A DNA stretch of 64,000 bases. It comes from Aphanomyces cochlioides. Its lineage: Eukaryota; Oomycota; Saprolegniomycetes; Saprolegniales; Verrucalvaceae. Below the pieces are notes generated by a model. That model made no database searches, had not been told where the DNA came from, and was given only the letters and a program-made list of their open reading frames with translations. Where the stretch lies: contig JAHQRK010000015.1 in assembly GCA_019828595.1 (NCBI GenBank), positions 248,001-312,000 of the forward strand. Direction: 5' to 3'. How positions within the stretch are numbered: position 1 is the first letter of the stretch; each line of letters starts with the position of its first letter. Made by a program: the position numbers and the translations under genes. This document shows, one piece after another, positions 1 through 9,338 of this stretch.

Positions 1-2300
1 AGCTCCAGTGACTTGCTTGGCCCAGTCTGGCGTCGCTCCTACAAGGATATCTTGAGCTCTAGCCAAAGTTGGAAAAGAAATTACCCGGCTGGCTCAGCAT
101 ATCATCAAAGAGATCAGTTAGCTGAGGTGGTTCTTGGTTGGTGTCGAGTGTGAACTACAGCGGAAGGGCTAGATCAAACAACGACAAGATGTGGTTTGTA
201 CCTTGAACGTGCTGGCTTTCACAGGAGGAATCAGTCTACACATCATGCACATGGGCAATCGGACCGAGCAGAGCGACGTCCGTGGCTGGCCACTCTCGAG
301 TGTATACGCCGCTGAAATCGTCACATCGAGTGACGAAGGCATGATACGACCGCTTGGCCGGAGTACCACAGGGATAATCAAGGGCGTCGATGCTTTGCCA
401 TCGAGTGAGTCGAGTAAAATCGACGCGTCGCCGCAAACGACAATATTTGGCGGTGTCGTGATGGCAATCGTGACATTGTGGATCATATTACTTCCTGTGT
501 ACGTGACGTAGACCCGCATGGTAAGGAAGAGCGGCTTTTGATCGAGTCCATAGACAACATCGTCACCAGTGGAGCCGCCGTCGACGGTTGGAGGATCTAC
601 AAGAGCACATTTAGCTGGATGCAGCAAAAGTTTGTCTTATAGTACCGCTGCGACGGTGGATAAATTCGTCAGCATGTGCAATTGTAGAAGAATCGAGGAT
701 AGCTGGCACTTGAGCTCGAAGCAAGACGCGTTCTTTGGGCTCGGAGCATCGTTCTATCCGTCAAAATTCAGCCACAGCGCCGCAGTATGGTGAGAGAACC
801 TCCTTGTGACCGACGGATGATGTTGAGCAGCGTCCGATGCTCTTCGTCCATCTCTTCGTAATTGACTTCCTTGGCATCTGATGCAATTACTGACGTCGTC
901 GGTGGATCTGTGCCCAAATAGTTGACATTTAAGCGTCCATCGTCGTCGAGACTGACAATCATGCCATCAATGCCACTAGAAAGCCGAAAAGCAGTTCAAG
1001 ATGGAACTTGTCGAGCCACCGTACCCAAAGCTAGCGACGGCCAGTGCTGTCGAGACGGTCGGAGCAATCGCCGACCAAATCAAGCTAGCATCTCGGTAGA
1101 TCATCCATTGCTTTGTGTGCGTCGCGATGATCAAATTGTCCGTGCAGTCGGAGTTGTCCACTGAAGCCATTAAGACGACTTAGCAATGATCGAAAGAGTT
1201 TGTACCTTGAGGACGTGTGTAGAGGCAACAGGACGACGGATGGAAGCCAAGACGTTTATGAAAGCAAATTTCGCCCGTCGGAGTGAGACAGAAGAGCGAA
1301 AACTCCGCCAAGACAACCACGTCAAAGCTTTTCGCCCGCACATTGAATTGAAACTTGCCCGTGCGGATATCAAGCACCGTTTCGCCTAGAGATGGTGATG
1401 ATGACGAATGAGGTTGACAGTACCAATATTGGTGCGCCATTCAGTATGAAGAGCTTTGACGGCTGTCACGCCTTTAGCATCTTTGGCATCGTCTTTCTTC
1501 TTGTTGACAACTGACGTCGCGAGAACTTGATACCTAACATGCCGCAAGAGTTTAACCTGAGCAAGTTTATCATGGTTCGATTTACCGATAGCACTCGACG
1601 TGTAAATCGGACGTGGCTGTAATAATCGAGTCGTTTCCACTCGCATAACACAGCGATCCTGGGACCAAACACGTTGGAAGCTGCTGCATAAAACCAAATC
1701 GGTCCTATACGACAGGAGAATTGACTGAGTACTGTCGTGCGAAAGAAGACCTGCTCGAAGAATTGCAGTCGACCGTCGAGAGCTTGGACGCAAATATGGT
1801 CTTTCTCGGACGATTTGCCAAACGGGCCATGGATCATATTGAACGCTGTGAAATGGTCACCATCAATGCCAAGCGCGTGCTCGTATTTCTTGGTAAGTTT
1901 GAAATAACTGGCCGACATGCCTGCACCGCCAACACCGTCCAATGTGAAGATTGCTACATGCTTGGGGTGCAACACGACCATCCCAAGTTGTGTCGTATGT
2001 CTACACCAAGCAGTGAGCGCTACAGGCAGCAAAAAGGAGCACCACGTACGCTATAAAATGGCCGATTTCAATCTGCAGGATCGGGTACTCGAGTTGTTCT
2101 TCCAAGAGCAAATGCTCAATCTTGAACTCGCCTTGCGTTGGAAAATAGACGCGCAGCATGCCGTGTAAGCTCCCAATAACGATCTTATCGTGCGGCGTTG
2201 GATCGTTATCGACGTTTCCGACCGCCAGGGCGCCGTAAGTGTATTCTTCAGCTTGTCCACTCGTCACGGTCCACCATTCCCGCGCTTGGAACAACGACAT
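1..2300 (-). CDS. BBS9: BBS9 (PTHB1), BBSome subunit, 11 exons, 3' end outside window
   Basis: Subunit of the BBSome, the coat-like complex that moves membrane proteins in cilia and flagella; its presence implies a flagellated life stage. The start MSLFQAREWW and blocks such as GKSSEKDHICVQALDGRL, PSCCLYTRPQ and NVNYLGTDPP track the N-terminal beta-propeller and following domain of animal BBS9. Phase-consistent model, exons (minus order): 2300-2050, 2000-1751, 1704-1586, 1533-1424, 1385-1206, 1160-1025, 975-800, 753-646, 596-202, 154-85, 38-1. All ten introns are GT-AG and 38-52 bp. This gives 611 residues of a protein that is near 900 residues in animals, so the C-terminal third lies beyond position 1. 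The start at 2300 is chosen because the family begins with exactly this motif. Gene identity is sure; single splice sites could be off by a few bases. Confidence 0.93.
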
Positions 2301-2348
2301 GGCCCAAAGATCTTGTAATGACGACGTTTCGCTGAGTTCTCATATTTG

Positions 2349-2353
2349 ATTGG
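2349..2353 (-). promoter_or_regulatory. CCAAT box upstream of BBS9
   Basis: A CCAAT pentamer on the minus strand, inside CCAATCAAA, lies 49 bp upstream of the BBS9 start codon. It matches the recognition core of the NF-Y (HAP) factor known across eukaryotes. Function is inferred from position only. Confidence 0.35.
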
Positions 2354-2473
2354 TTAAAATTAAAAACCTTTGCATTCTTATTTCGTGACTTCTAACAGTA
2401 AACTTTATTCTTTGGACAAGTGTAAAACAATTATGTTGACAGTGAGTTGGAGTTAAAATCTCTTAAGCTGAGC

Positions 2474-2626
2474 TTATGAGGATAAATTTGAGCGTACTTG
2501 AGCTAGAGAGCCATAGTCATACACTCTACGCACGAAATAAAGCAGTAAGATGATGGAAATGATGGCTACTACTGTATCTGCATTGTGCCAAAAAGTGGCA
2601 AACACATTGAACTCATTGATCAAGGT
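2474..2626 (-). CDS. Possible terminal exon of a small membrane protein
   Basis: A 50-codon open stretch ends in TAA at 2474 and is preceded by an acceptor-like GAATTTCAG. Its product has one strongly hydrophobic segment (DTVVAIISIILLLYFV) followed by Arg-Arg, as in a C-terminal membrane anchor. Other open stretches on the same strand between about 2690 and 2870, one starting MPIDQPVETRSFELEM, could be upstream exons. I could not join them without invoking a 16-base micro-exon or introns too short to splice. I recognise no family. It sits between the divergent BBS9 and RNASEH2B starts, so it may be a real small gene, a decayed gene, or chance. Confidence 0.25.
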   Translation of the reverse strand, partial: TLINEFNVFATFWHNADTVVAIISIILLLYFVRRVYDYGSLAQVRSNLSS

Positions 2627-2977
2627 CTGAAATTCATGTTAGGGCCAGGCAACACGACCAATGAAGAATACGATCAACCACTCCATCCTTCTCGTCGAGA
2701 TGGTTGTAAAATAATCCGGTTGGTCTCAGTTACAACGCATAAGTCTCACGTGAAGTGTAAGTCCTTCGAGTATTCTATGGCGGATGAATACCAACAGCAC
2801 ATCAGACAGACTACATGCGTGGTGCTTGATAGTAGCATCTCAAGCTCAAAGCTGCGGGTTTCAACTGGTTGGTCGATGGGCATCTTATTTCATAAAGAGT
2901 CAAAGTTTGTTGGATCATAAATAAAATATGAAAGAACTCTAAATATAAATTTTCATAGGTATTTTTAGAGTACTCTG

Positions 2978-3023
2978 ATTGGTCAGTTGATATCCAATCG
3001 AATTGTTTCCCAATTTTTTGCCG
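2978..3023 (+). promoter_or_regulatory. RNASEH2B core promoter candidate: inverted CCAAT pair plus FPR-like element
   Basis: ATTGG (2978-2982) and CCAAT (2994-2998) form an inverted pair 11 bp apart, 28-48 bp before the RNASEH2B start. They are followed at 3012-3020 by CAATTTTTT, which fits the oomycete flanking-promoter-region motif (CAWTTTNYY). Assignment is by motif and position only. Confidence 0.4.
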
Positions 3024-3025
3024 TG

Positions 3026-4121
3026 ATGGCATCCAAGAGTCGAGTCGTGCTGCTGGCCGACGCCAAGGAAGAATGGAGGGATGCCAAGCTTTGCCGCTTC
3101 GTCCGAGATGCCCAAGAGAATCCTGTGCTTACATTCGTCAAGTGGACCCATGGTGCGGCTCCTCGTTGGCTGGCTATCACTGGAGATCGACTGTGTGAAG
3201 TCCAGCGGTTCAACGACGATCGCAGTCTCTTTGCTCCCGGCAACATTGTCATGCAAGGTAAGAGGCTGACTTGCCAGAAGCAAACTGATAGTATATCTAG
3301 ATGGCAGCTTGTTGGTCGTGACTCCGATGGATCCATTGTTCGTCTTGCTCGGTCAACTGGCGACGTGGTCACGCAACTCTCAATTCTGCTCGATCCATGG
3401 TATATTGACAAGCTAGGAAGTGAGTCTGAACGCTATTCTAGATGTCATGGAGTCATCTGGTTTGAATCTGGATGCAGTTTCACGATGGAATCCATCGTCA
3501 GTGGCGTCGATCTGTGATGTAGAAGGTGCTGAAGACATGGATACGATACGTATCCGCTGCAACGAAGCCAAGATTACAGAATGGCTCAGGCGAAAAGTTG
3601 AGCGTATCATGCGAGTTGAGGCCAATTCTGCCAACAAACAGCAGCAACAAGCTTTCAACGACTCGTTTCAACGGCCACCAGGTGAAGCCCAGCCAGCTGA
3701 ATCTGTAGGATCCACCCAACAAGTAGGCCATGCTGTGGTCGTATATTGTGCTCATGACGTTTAGACTGCAGACGACAAGCACAAGGCTCTACAGCATGCC
3801 ATCTTCATGCTGACAGAGTACATTGACGAGAAATGGACCGAACTATTGGTCAAGAGTTATGGGTATGGCCTCTGAAGTATTGTCAATGTCATCACCCTAC
3901 GGCGTAGAATGTCACCAACTGACTGGCAAAAGGAAAAAGCGACCGAGAAGGCTATCTCCAACAAACCTGGAGATGACATGGTGTCGAAATTCGACGTTCG
4001 GCAGACAGCATCATCGCAAAAGCGTGCTGCCCCGAAAGCTACGACTGCAGCGCCAGCGAAGAAGAAGCCCATCGACACCTCTGGAATGAAATCCATTGCG
4101 TCGTTCTTTGGCAAAAAGTAG
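3026..4121 (+). CDS. RNASEH2B: Ribonuclease H2 subunit B, 5 exons, 307 aa
   Basis: Non-catalytic subunit of the RNase H2 heterotrimer, which removes ribonucleotides from nuclear DNA and resolves RNA-DNA hybrids. Exons 3026-3257, 3301-3399, 3442-3722, 3765-3862 and 3908-4121 join in phase through introns of 43, 42, 42 and 45 bp. Residues 1-90 form the N-terminal beta region that pairs with subunit C, ending in TPMDPLF (85-91), the family's hallmark. A helical region with LRRKVERIM follows, then a basic, disordered tail. The extreme C-terminus GMKSIASFFGKK (Met297, Ile300, Phe303-Phe304) is a PCNA-interacting peptide essentially as in human RNASEH2B. Human RNASEH2B is 312 aa, so the length fits. 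The start at 3026 is preferred over an in-frame upstream Met because MASKSRVVLLAD aligns with the family N-terminus. Confidence 0.93.
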
Positions 4122-5709
4122 TTCCCCTCTCAGATAGACAGCCTCGATGAAAGCGTATTAAATTCCGTCGTCATGATGCATGTTTAGCATCCCGTCGTCT
4201 CCTCTGTCGCCGTCCTCCTGATTATCCTGGTTAGAGCTTGTGCCACATTCAACTAAGCCGTCTTCAACTCGCCTTGTGTCAACCACGCAGTCTGCTGAAG
4301 ACACTGGAAGGTATCTTCTACATCACTGTACTCTAAACAAGTGGAGAATGCTTTCCCCACAACGAATCCTTGTTCGTAGCAAGCATTCCACGTACATCGT
4401 GCTCAGTCGTGGTTGTCGAGAATCTGCGTAGAATAAAATCTAATGCGCAGTTCACCAATGCCGTTTCCTCCTAGCGGTGCCACTGGTTGCAATCACGAGG
4501 AAGGGGTAACGATCACAAGTTGTGCTTTTCTCCCTTGGGGCAATTTAGCACGGAAATCACACCTCTTCTGTGGTATTACTTTTCATGCAATCGCCTCCAA
4601 AGGGCTTTAATTATAGCCAAGCTTATGAATAGCCAGGAACAGCTCTCGATGTCGATAAGTGCACGTCTCCATGAAACGGGAATGAACTGCCCGGCGATGA
4701 GGATCCCCCGACCCTTCCTAATGGCAAGCATGTCCCCAACCTATGCCCCTGATGTCATTCGTTTCAGCATCTTGGAGATGATGATCAAAGAGTATTTCAA
4801 AGGATAGCGATATCTCCCCACGAATTGGCTTTTCTGACATTCCCCCCATGGTTGGCAAAGTGAATTCAGGTGAACATTCAATTGGCGACGACAGAATTCG
4901 CAGCGGGGCGCCATCGTTCATGTGGCTCGTCCTGACGAGTTTGTGAAACTGCCACGGCGGGCAATCTTATGCAACGACTCGGCATGTTCCTTTTATACCT
5001 TGGCCGCCCACGAAGCCCAAGGAAAAGCTCAGCATCCACGATATTGAAACGAAACCGAACTAAACCGTCGCCAAAGTTGCACCCATGTTGCGTTTATGTA
5101 CAGCGAAGCTCGCTGTGCACGGTTCGTTCGCCGTGATTACTGCGAAGATGTTGTCGTCTCTTTGTTTACTGCCGACGCGTCTCTCTCCCTTACAACCTTG
5201 CATACCCTCGTTGCCATTGCCTCTCCTTCCCCCATCTCTTCTATAGACATCTCTTTGATTGTATTTCAAGCTGTACATCCTTTTAGTCATCACAATTACT
5301 ACACCTGTGTACGTCTCGTCGTCCTCTTGACCATTGTAGACGCCATGAATTCTATGGAACACCGCAAAGGGGGGGGGCTAGTTAGCTGGCTGGTTGTAAC
5401 CACGCGATGAGCATCTCTTGCGGCAAATGTCAAGTTGTGCGACTCGAGTTGTTATTTTCCAGCGCGGCTTGAAACGCCCCAAGATGTAAACCTTGAATTC
5501 CAAGTAACACAGAGCTTATAAGCTCCCCTTGTGAATGTCCACGAAGGTTTGGATCTACGATGAAACTGATGTTACAAACCGCAGGCTTGCCTTGGGACAT
5601 CCTCGAATGTTCACGAGCATTCGATACGTTTCGAGGGTGGGCGACGACGCCAAGAAAAGGATCTCATGTGAACAAAGAATACAAACTTCAAGACAAAGAA
5701 TAAAAGAAC
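4122..5709. other. Intergenic stretch, no supported gene
   Basis: I find no recognisable protein or RNA. The longest plausible open frame (4487-4807, plus, 106 codons) shows no family resemblance and no matching exon on either side. A run of nine G residues lies at about 5370, and 5150-5240 is pyrimidine-rich. The base composition resembles coding DNA in parts (4200-4900), so a decayed gene is possible. Confidence 0.4.
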
Positions 5710-5889
5710 ATGGAGACGACCAGCGTTCAAGTCCAGAGCATATGCTGGACAAAATATCTTGATCTTTGTATACTTGGTCGTGAATGTTGGTGAATTCGTT
5801 GGATTTCGCCTGAGCAGCGCATTGTATTTTCTTGTTTGATACACAGAGTCCAATTCGTCAAGGCGTGGCAGAGTGATTGTGCTGCTTCC

Positions 5890-6318
5890 ATGCTCCAAGC
5901 TGCCGCCGTGAGCATTCTCTACAATGCCCTCGTAGCCAAGAAGATGGAGTTTTGCCGCTTGAACATGGTTCTCGCGTCCAAGCAATTGTTTGAGATGAAA
6001 GAACGCGCGGCGGAATGTGCCGAGCGTATTCAAGTACTCGATGAACTGCTTGCTGATTTATATGAAAACGAACACGACGTGTCGGAAGAGATTGCTGCGC
6101 TCCAAGACGAACAGGCGCAAGAAGAAGCCATGCACAAACAACTTGTCGCGGCGATCCGACAACGGAAAGCGATCGTCCGCCAACTAGTGGACCGACAAAC
6201 TCGCCTCGATGGATTTCGGAAATCCATCGTGCATCGACAGAGGCGACTTGTCGAACGCGCCTTTCGAATGCAGAATGGCTGCAAGAACGCCGCCGAGCTC
6301 CTCGCGCAATCCGTCTAA
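5890..6318 (+). CDS. Small coiled-coil protein, first exon unresolved
   Basis: An open frame of 142 codons from the first ATG, almost wholly helical. A hydrophobic start (MLQAAAVSILYNALVAKK) is followed by heptad-like Glu/Gln/Arg/Leu repeats from about residue 20 to 120, with many charged residues and no glycine-rich breaks. I do not recognise the family. The frame stays open upstream to about 5836, where TGATACACAG looks like an intron acceptor. A short leader exon from ATG 5710 (METTSVQVQSICW...) could splice in through a 72-bp intron ending at ACAGAG, but that intron is longer than the 38-52 bp seen in neighbours. It is transcribed in the same direction as the methyltransferase gene, 88 bp upstream of its start. 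Confidence 0.5.
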   Translation: MLQAAAVSILYNALVAKKMEFCRLNMVLASKQLFEMKERAAECAERIQVLDELLADLYENEHDVSEEIAALQDEQAQEEAMHKQLVAAIRQRKAIVRQLVDRQTRLDGFRKSIVHRQRRLVERAFRMQNGCKNAAELLAQSV

Positions 6319-6368
6319 GTTCCTCTCAAGAGGGACATACCTCATAGTTTTCCCCATTGTAAACCAAC

Positions 6369-6410
6369 ATGATGTCCACAGATTCAAAATTTTCAACGTT
6401 TTCAAAATGA
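6369..6410 (+). promoter_or_regulatory. Upstream ORF overlapping the methyltransferase start (ATGA)
   Basis: A 13-codon ORF starting with two consecutive ATG codons at 6369 and 6372 ends at TGA 6408-6410. Its stop overlaps the ATG of the methyltransferase (6407-6409) as ATGA. If the transcript starts upstream of 6369, translation would have to terminate and reinitiate or leak past both ATGs. The transcription start is unknown. Confidence 0.35.
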
Positions 6411-7464
6411 ACTCGACCCAAGTCGGATGGTTCTTGGCCATCGCGGCAACGTTGCCGGTGCCTGAAAAGCACGCTTTGAAAGGTAGTCTTGGCGCTGCTA
6501 GAAACTTCATGTCGAAGAATTCCTAGCCCTTATCCACCAACGGGATCCTCGCCTGATTGAGATCGTTCCGACGGCCGACAACATCGACAAGGTCGTCAGC
6601 CTCTCGACCATTGCAGCAGGTACGGCCTAGTCGATCCAAATGACTAAATGAGCCACAAGTCAGCCAGGCATTCCAGTCGTGGTATGGGATTTACCACACG
6701 ATTGAGTGCTCGACGGATCAAGCACGGTCGCTCCAGCTGCAATTTGATGGCACGTCGTCGTGGTCGGCGTCGCTCTTGTATGGTGAAGTTGACTTCTTTG
6801 GGTATGCCTCGTTGCTCGCCAAACTCAATCCCCAGCCTGGTCAAGTACAAAGACCTCCGTCTCCAGTCGTCCTCAGGTTGCATGATGCGTAGATCATCTA
6901 CGACTTGGGTCATGGAACTGGGCGTGCTGTCCTCGCCGCAGTACGATCTCAATTCCCTCTCGACGATTATCTTACGCTCTTGTTTCAGGCTCTGCTGTAT
7001 CCGCAGCTCCATGTCGTCGGAATTGAGCTCGTCGATTCTCTCTACGATGTTTCCTGCGCCGCACTGGCAGAATTCCACCGCAGAACTTTGCCGTCCCAAG
7101 GAAAAGTCACTCTCCACCATGGCGACTTGACTCAAATCGACTGGTGGTACGCTCCTTCATACTCAACTCCCATGTCATTTTCCATCGTCCAGGACGAAGA
7201 GCTCCATCGTGTTTGTGAATGCGACTGCTTTCTCGACCTCGTTGTGGTCTCAAGTCCAAGCATTGGCCTCGAGAATGCAACCAGGAACTATCTTTGTCAG
7301 CCTCACGCGGGTAAAATTTCTCTTCGCCAATTTCCAGGTAGCCCTTTTCCATGTAGACATTGCCAGTCGGCGGCGACTTCAAGCTCCTGGACGAAGAAGC
7401 GACACCTTGGCCTGTTGCAACAAGTTGGGGATCCGAGCCGGCATACATGTACACCAAAATTTGA
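6407..7464 (+). CDS. DOT1-like class I SAM-dependent methyltransferase, 7 exons, 261 aa
   Basis: Predicted AdoMet-dependent methyltransferase with the DOT1-type (histone H3K79 methyltransferase) fold. Exons 6407-6482, 6527-6619, 6660-6844, 6893-6940, 6989-7146, 7193-7310 and 7357-7464 join in phase through six introns of 40-48 bp. YGEVDFFG (97-104) matches the YGE motif before the SAM pocket. YDLGHGTG (121-128) is motif I, GIELVD (145-150) carries the ribose-binding Glu, HHGDL (177-181) is the adenine-side acidic motif, and FVNATAF (194-200) stands where DOT1 has its substrate-side VNN-F-F motif. A C-terminal SWG...YMYTK strand closes the sheet. It is a minimal catalytic domain with a short helical N-terminus and no DNA-binding tail, so substrate could be histone or another protein lysine. 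A generic class I methyltransferase is the alternative. Confidence 0.82.
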
Positions 7465-7523
7465 AAGAGAGAGGCAGTCGGCAGTGCCACGCGAGGCAAA
7501 AATTGCCGACAGGAATATATTGC

Positions 7524-9246
7524 TTAAGCTTCGATCGCATTCTGGTCGTCACACCATGCCATTTCAAGCCGCGTGTCCATGTAGGTGTGGCCAAACTTCA
7601 TCGCCTACAACGGGTTGTCCATAAACGAGGACGATTCAAAAGAGAAGCTACGCACCTTTTCTCCGGCGTATCGATCAGCAAACTTGACGTAGCCCACGTC
7701 AGCGTCATGACGCACTTTTTCAATCTGCCCAAAGGCTGCGAAATGCTGTTCGAGGACCGAAGCGTCCCGCATGGCGTCAGGCAAATTGGTCAGTTTGACA
7801 AGCTTTGTGCGGTTGTCAATGGAAGTGCCGCGCCGCTGGTGGCCTCCGGCTTTGACTTTGGCTTCAAGTTGGCTCAATTCAGCGTGCAGATTTGCAAGCT
7901 GTTGTGGTGGTTGTGGTTGTGGTGGGTGCTGAAGAGCATGCAGTTGCGCTTTGAGGTCAGCGATCTTTTTATCGATCGTCTCTTGTTCTGCAGGACGAAG
8001 GAGGCCTTTGGCAGCCATCTTCTCTCGAAGCATTTCATGTTGGCTCAGTTGGTTCTGGAGAAGAGTTTCGCGTTGTTTCTGCAGCGCTTTCTCTTGCTCG
8101 AGGAGCTGTCGTTTCTCTTCTAAAATCTTCTTGCCTGTTTCAAGTGCTGCTGCACGTAATTCTTCTGGTGTCGGACCTGACCCCGCGTCGATTTCGCCCA
8201 AGTCTTTTGGTGAACGCTTGGCAAACTTGACTGAGATAAATCGGTTGTTGCAAACGGGCATTGGAGAATGGAACGCCTTACGAGCGGACTCTGGCGTTGC
8301 GAACTGAACAAACGCTGCCTTGTATTCGGGTCGCATTTGCACATTCACGACTTCGCCAAATCGAGAAAAGTGTGCACTCAACTTGACCATATTGATAAAC
8401 TTGGGATCAACGTTCTCGACACGAAGTGTCGTTGCTTCGTCGTCTTTCTTGCCGTCTTCTGGATTGGATTTTGATCGACGTGGTGGGGGCAGACCAAACG
8501 AGCCATGATGCGGCATACCGTGCATCGAAGGGCTGTCTGGATTGTACGCATTCGGATCGAATCCATCTGGGTTCATCATCGGGGGATACATGGGCCGAGG
8601 ATACATGCCCCAATGATGCATATGCGGTGGCTGCATCCATCCATCGTAGCCTCGAGCTCCACGTCCACGTCCTCGTCCACCGTGCATTTGGTCTCGCCTA
8701 CATGATATCATTGGCCATTTGGAATCAGGACGCGTGTCAATTATGTACCGTGGTCCATCTCGATTGTACGACTTGCGGTCTCGCGGTGATCGAGATCGGG
8801 AACGCGACCGAGATCGTCGTGTTCGCTTGGATCGTGATTGTGGCTCGTCATCATCGTCGCGCGGTCGTCTGTGACTTTCTGTCGTCGGCTCTGTTACGGA
8901 CGAAGACGAGGGTGCTTGTCCTGTCGGTGTAGATTCATGTCGAGGGGATTTCTGAAGGTACGATTGTGTTCGCAGCGCTGCAAACAAGCGATCCACAAAT
9001 GGCGATGTCTCGTCGCCAAGAAATTCTGCCAATTTCGACCGGCATACCTCTTCCAAGCCGTCCTTTTCTGGGTTGCTTTGAACTAATGCCAACACATATT
9101 TCGACAGCACGGAAGGATCAGCATCACATCTACCACAGCAAAGCGTCAGAATATCGCAGTAGGCTTGACTGACACACGTACAGAGGTTCTAGAGTACGGA
9201 CGAGCCATTCTCGTAGCATTTCGCGCGCATCGGCATCCAGCGACAT
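7524..9246 (-). CDS. RBM26/27: RBM26/RBM27-type RNA-binding protein (PWI-like, RS, two RRMs)
   Basis: Nuclear RNA-binding protein of the RBM26/27 family, linked in animals to nuclear RNA surveillance and mRNA 3'-end handling. Exons 9246-9182, 9129-7656 and 7604-7524 join in phase (539 aa). The N-terminal PWI-like domain (about 1-75) reads LREWLVRTLEPL then CDADPSVLSKYVLALV across the first intron, the family signature. An Arg-Ser and Arg-Gly rich linker follows, then RRM1 (about 254-323, TTLRVENVDPKF), a charged coiled coil (about 340-440) and RRM2 (about 462-531) ending LEMAW. Bases 8698-8748 are a probable 51-bp in-frame intron (GTACAT...TGTAG) inside the large exon, which would give 522 aa. 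No CCCH zinc finger is visible, unlike animal RBM26. It converges on the methyltransferase gene with only 59 bp between stop codons. Confidence 0.9.
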
Positions 9247-9313
9247 GGAACCCAATCTTTTAATTATGGCCGCTTGCTCACCAAGAGGATAACCCCCTTT
9301 CATTCGGCAATTT

Positions 9314-9338
9314 GATTGGCTGGGATTTTCAGCCAATC
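9314..9338. promoter_or_regulatory. Palindromic CCAAT pair upstream of the RBM26/27-like gene
   Basis: GATTGGCTG and CAGCCAATC form a perfect 9-bp inverted repeat around a 7-base centre, 68-92 bp upstream of the ATG at 9246. Both arms contain a CCAAT core, 13 bp apart. The same inverted arrangement with 11-bp spacing lies before RNASEH2B. Confidence 0.45.

Larger units (their letters stand above)
2301..3025. other. Divergent intergenic region BBS9 / RNASEH2B
   Basis: Apart from the CCAAT boxes and the doubtful minus-strand exon described separately, I see no supported gene here. A plus-strand open stretch at 2585-2920 has no recognisable content and opposes the better-looking minus-strand reading. 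Confidence 0.5.

Noticed and set aside
49..84. BBS9 ending at a stop just after NFFSNFG
   Set aside because: A GT-AG intron at 39-84 removes this stop in phase and leads into further sequence, and the protein would otherwise be a third shorter than its family.
2585..2920. 111-codon plus-strand frame
   Set aside because: No family resemblance; the opposite strand shows more coding-like text including a membrane segment.
3423..3441. RNASEH2B donor at GTGAGT (3420) giving a 22-bp intron
   Set aside because: Too short to splice and leaves an in-frame stop upstream; the donor at 3400 gives a 42-bp intron and restores the family sequence.
5096..5410. 104-codon plus-strand frame and its 100-codon minus-strand counterpart
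   Set aside because: Pyrimidine-rich low-complexity DNA open on both strands; no motif, no exon context.
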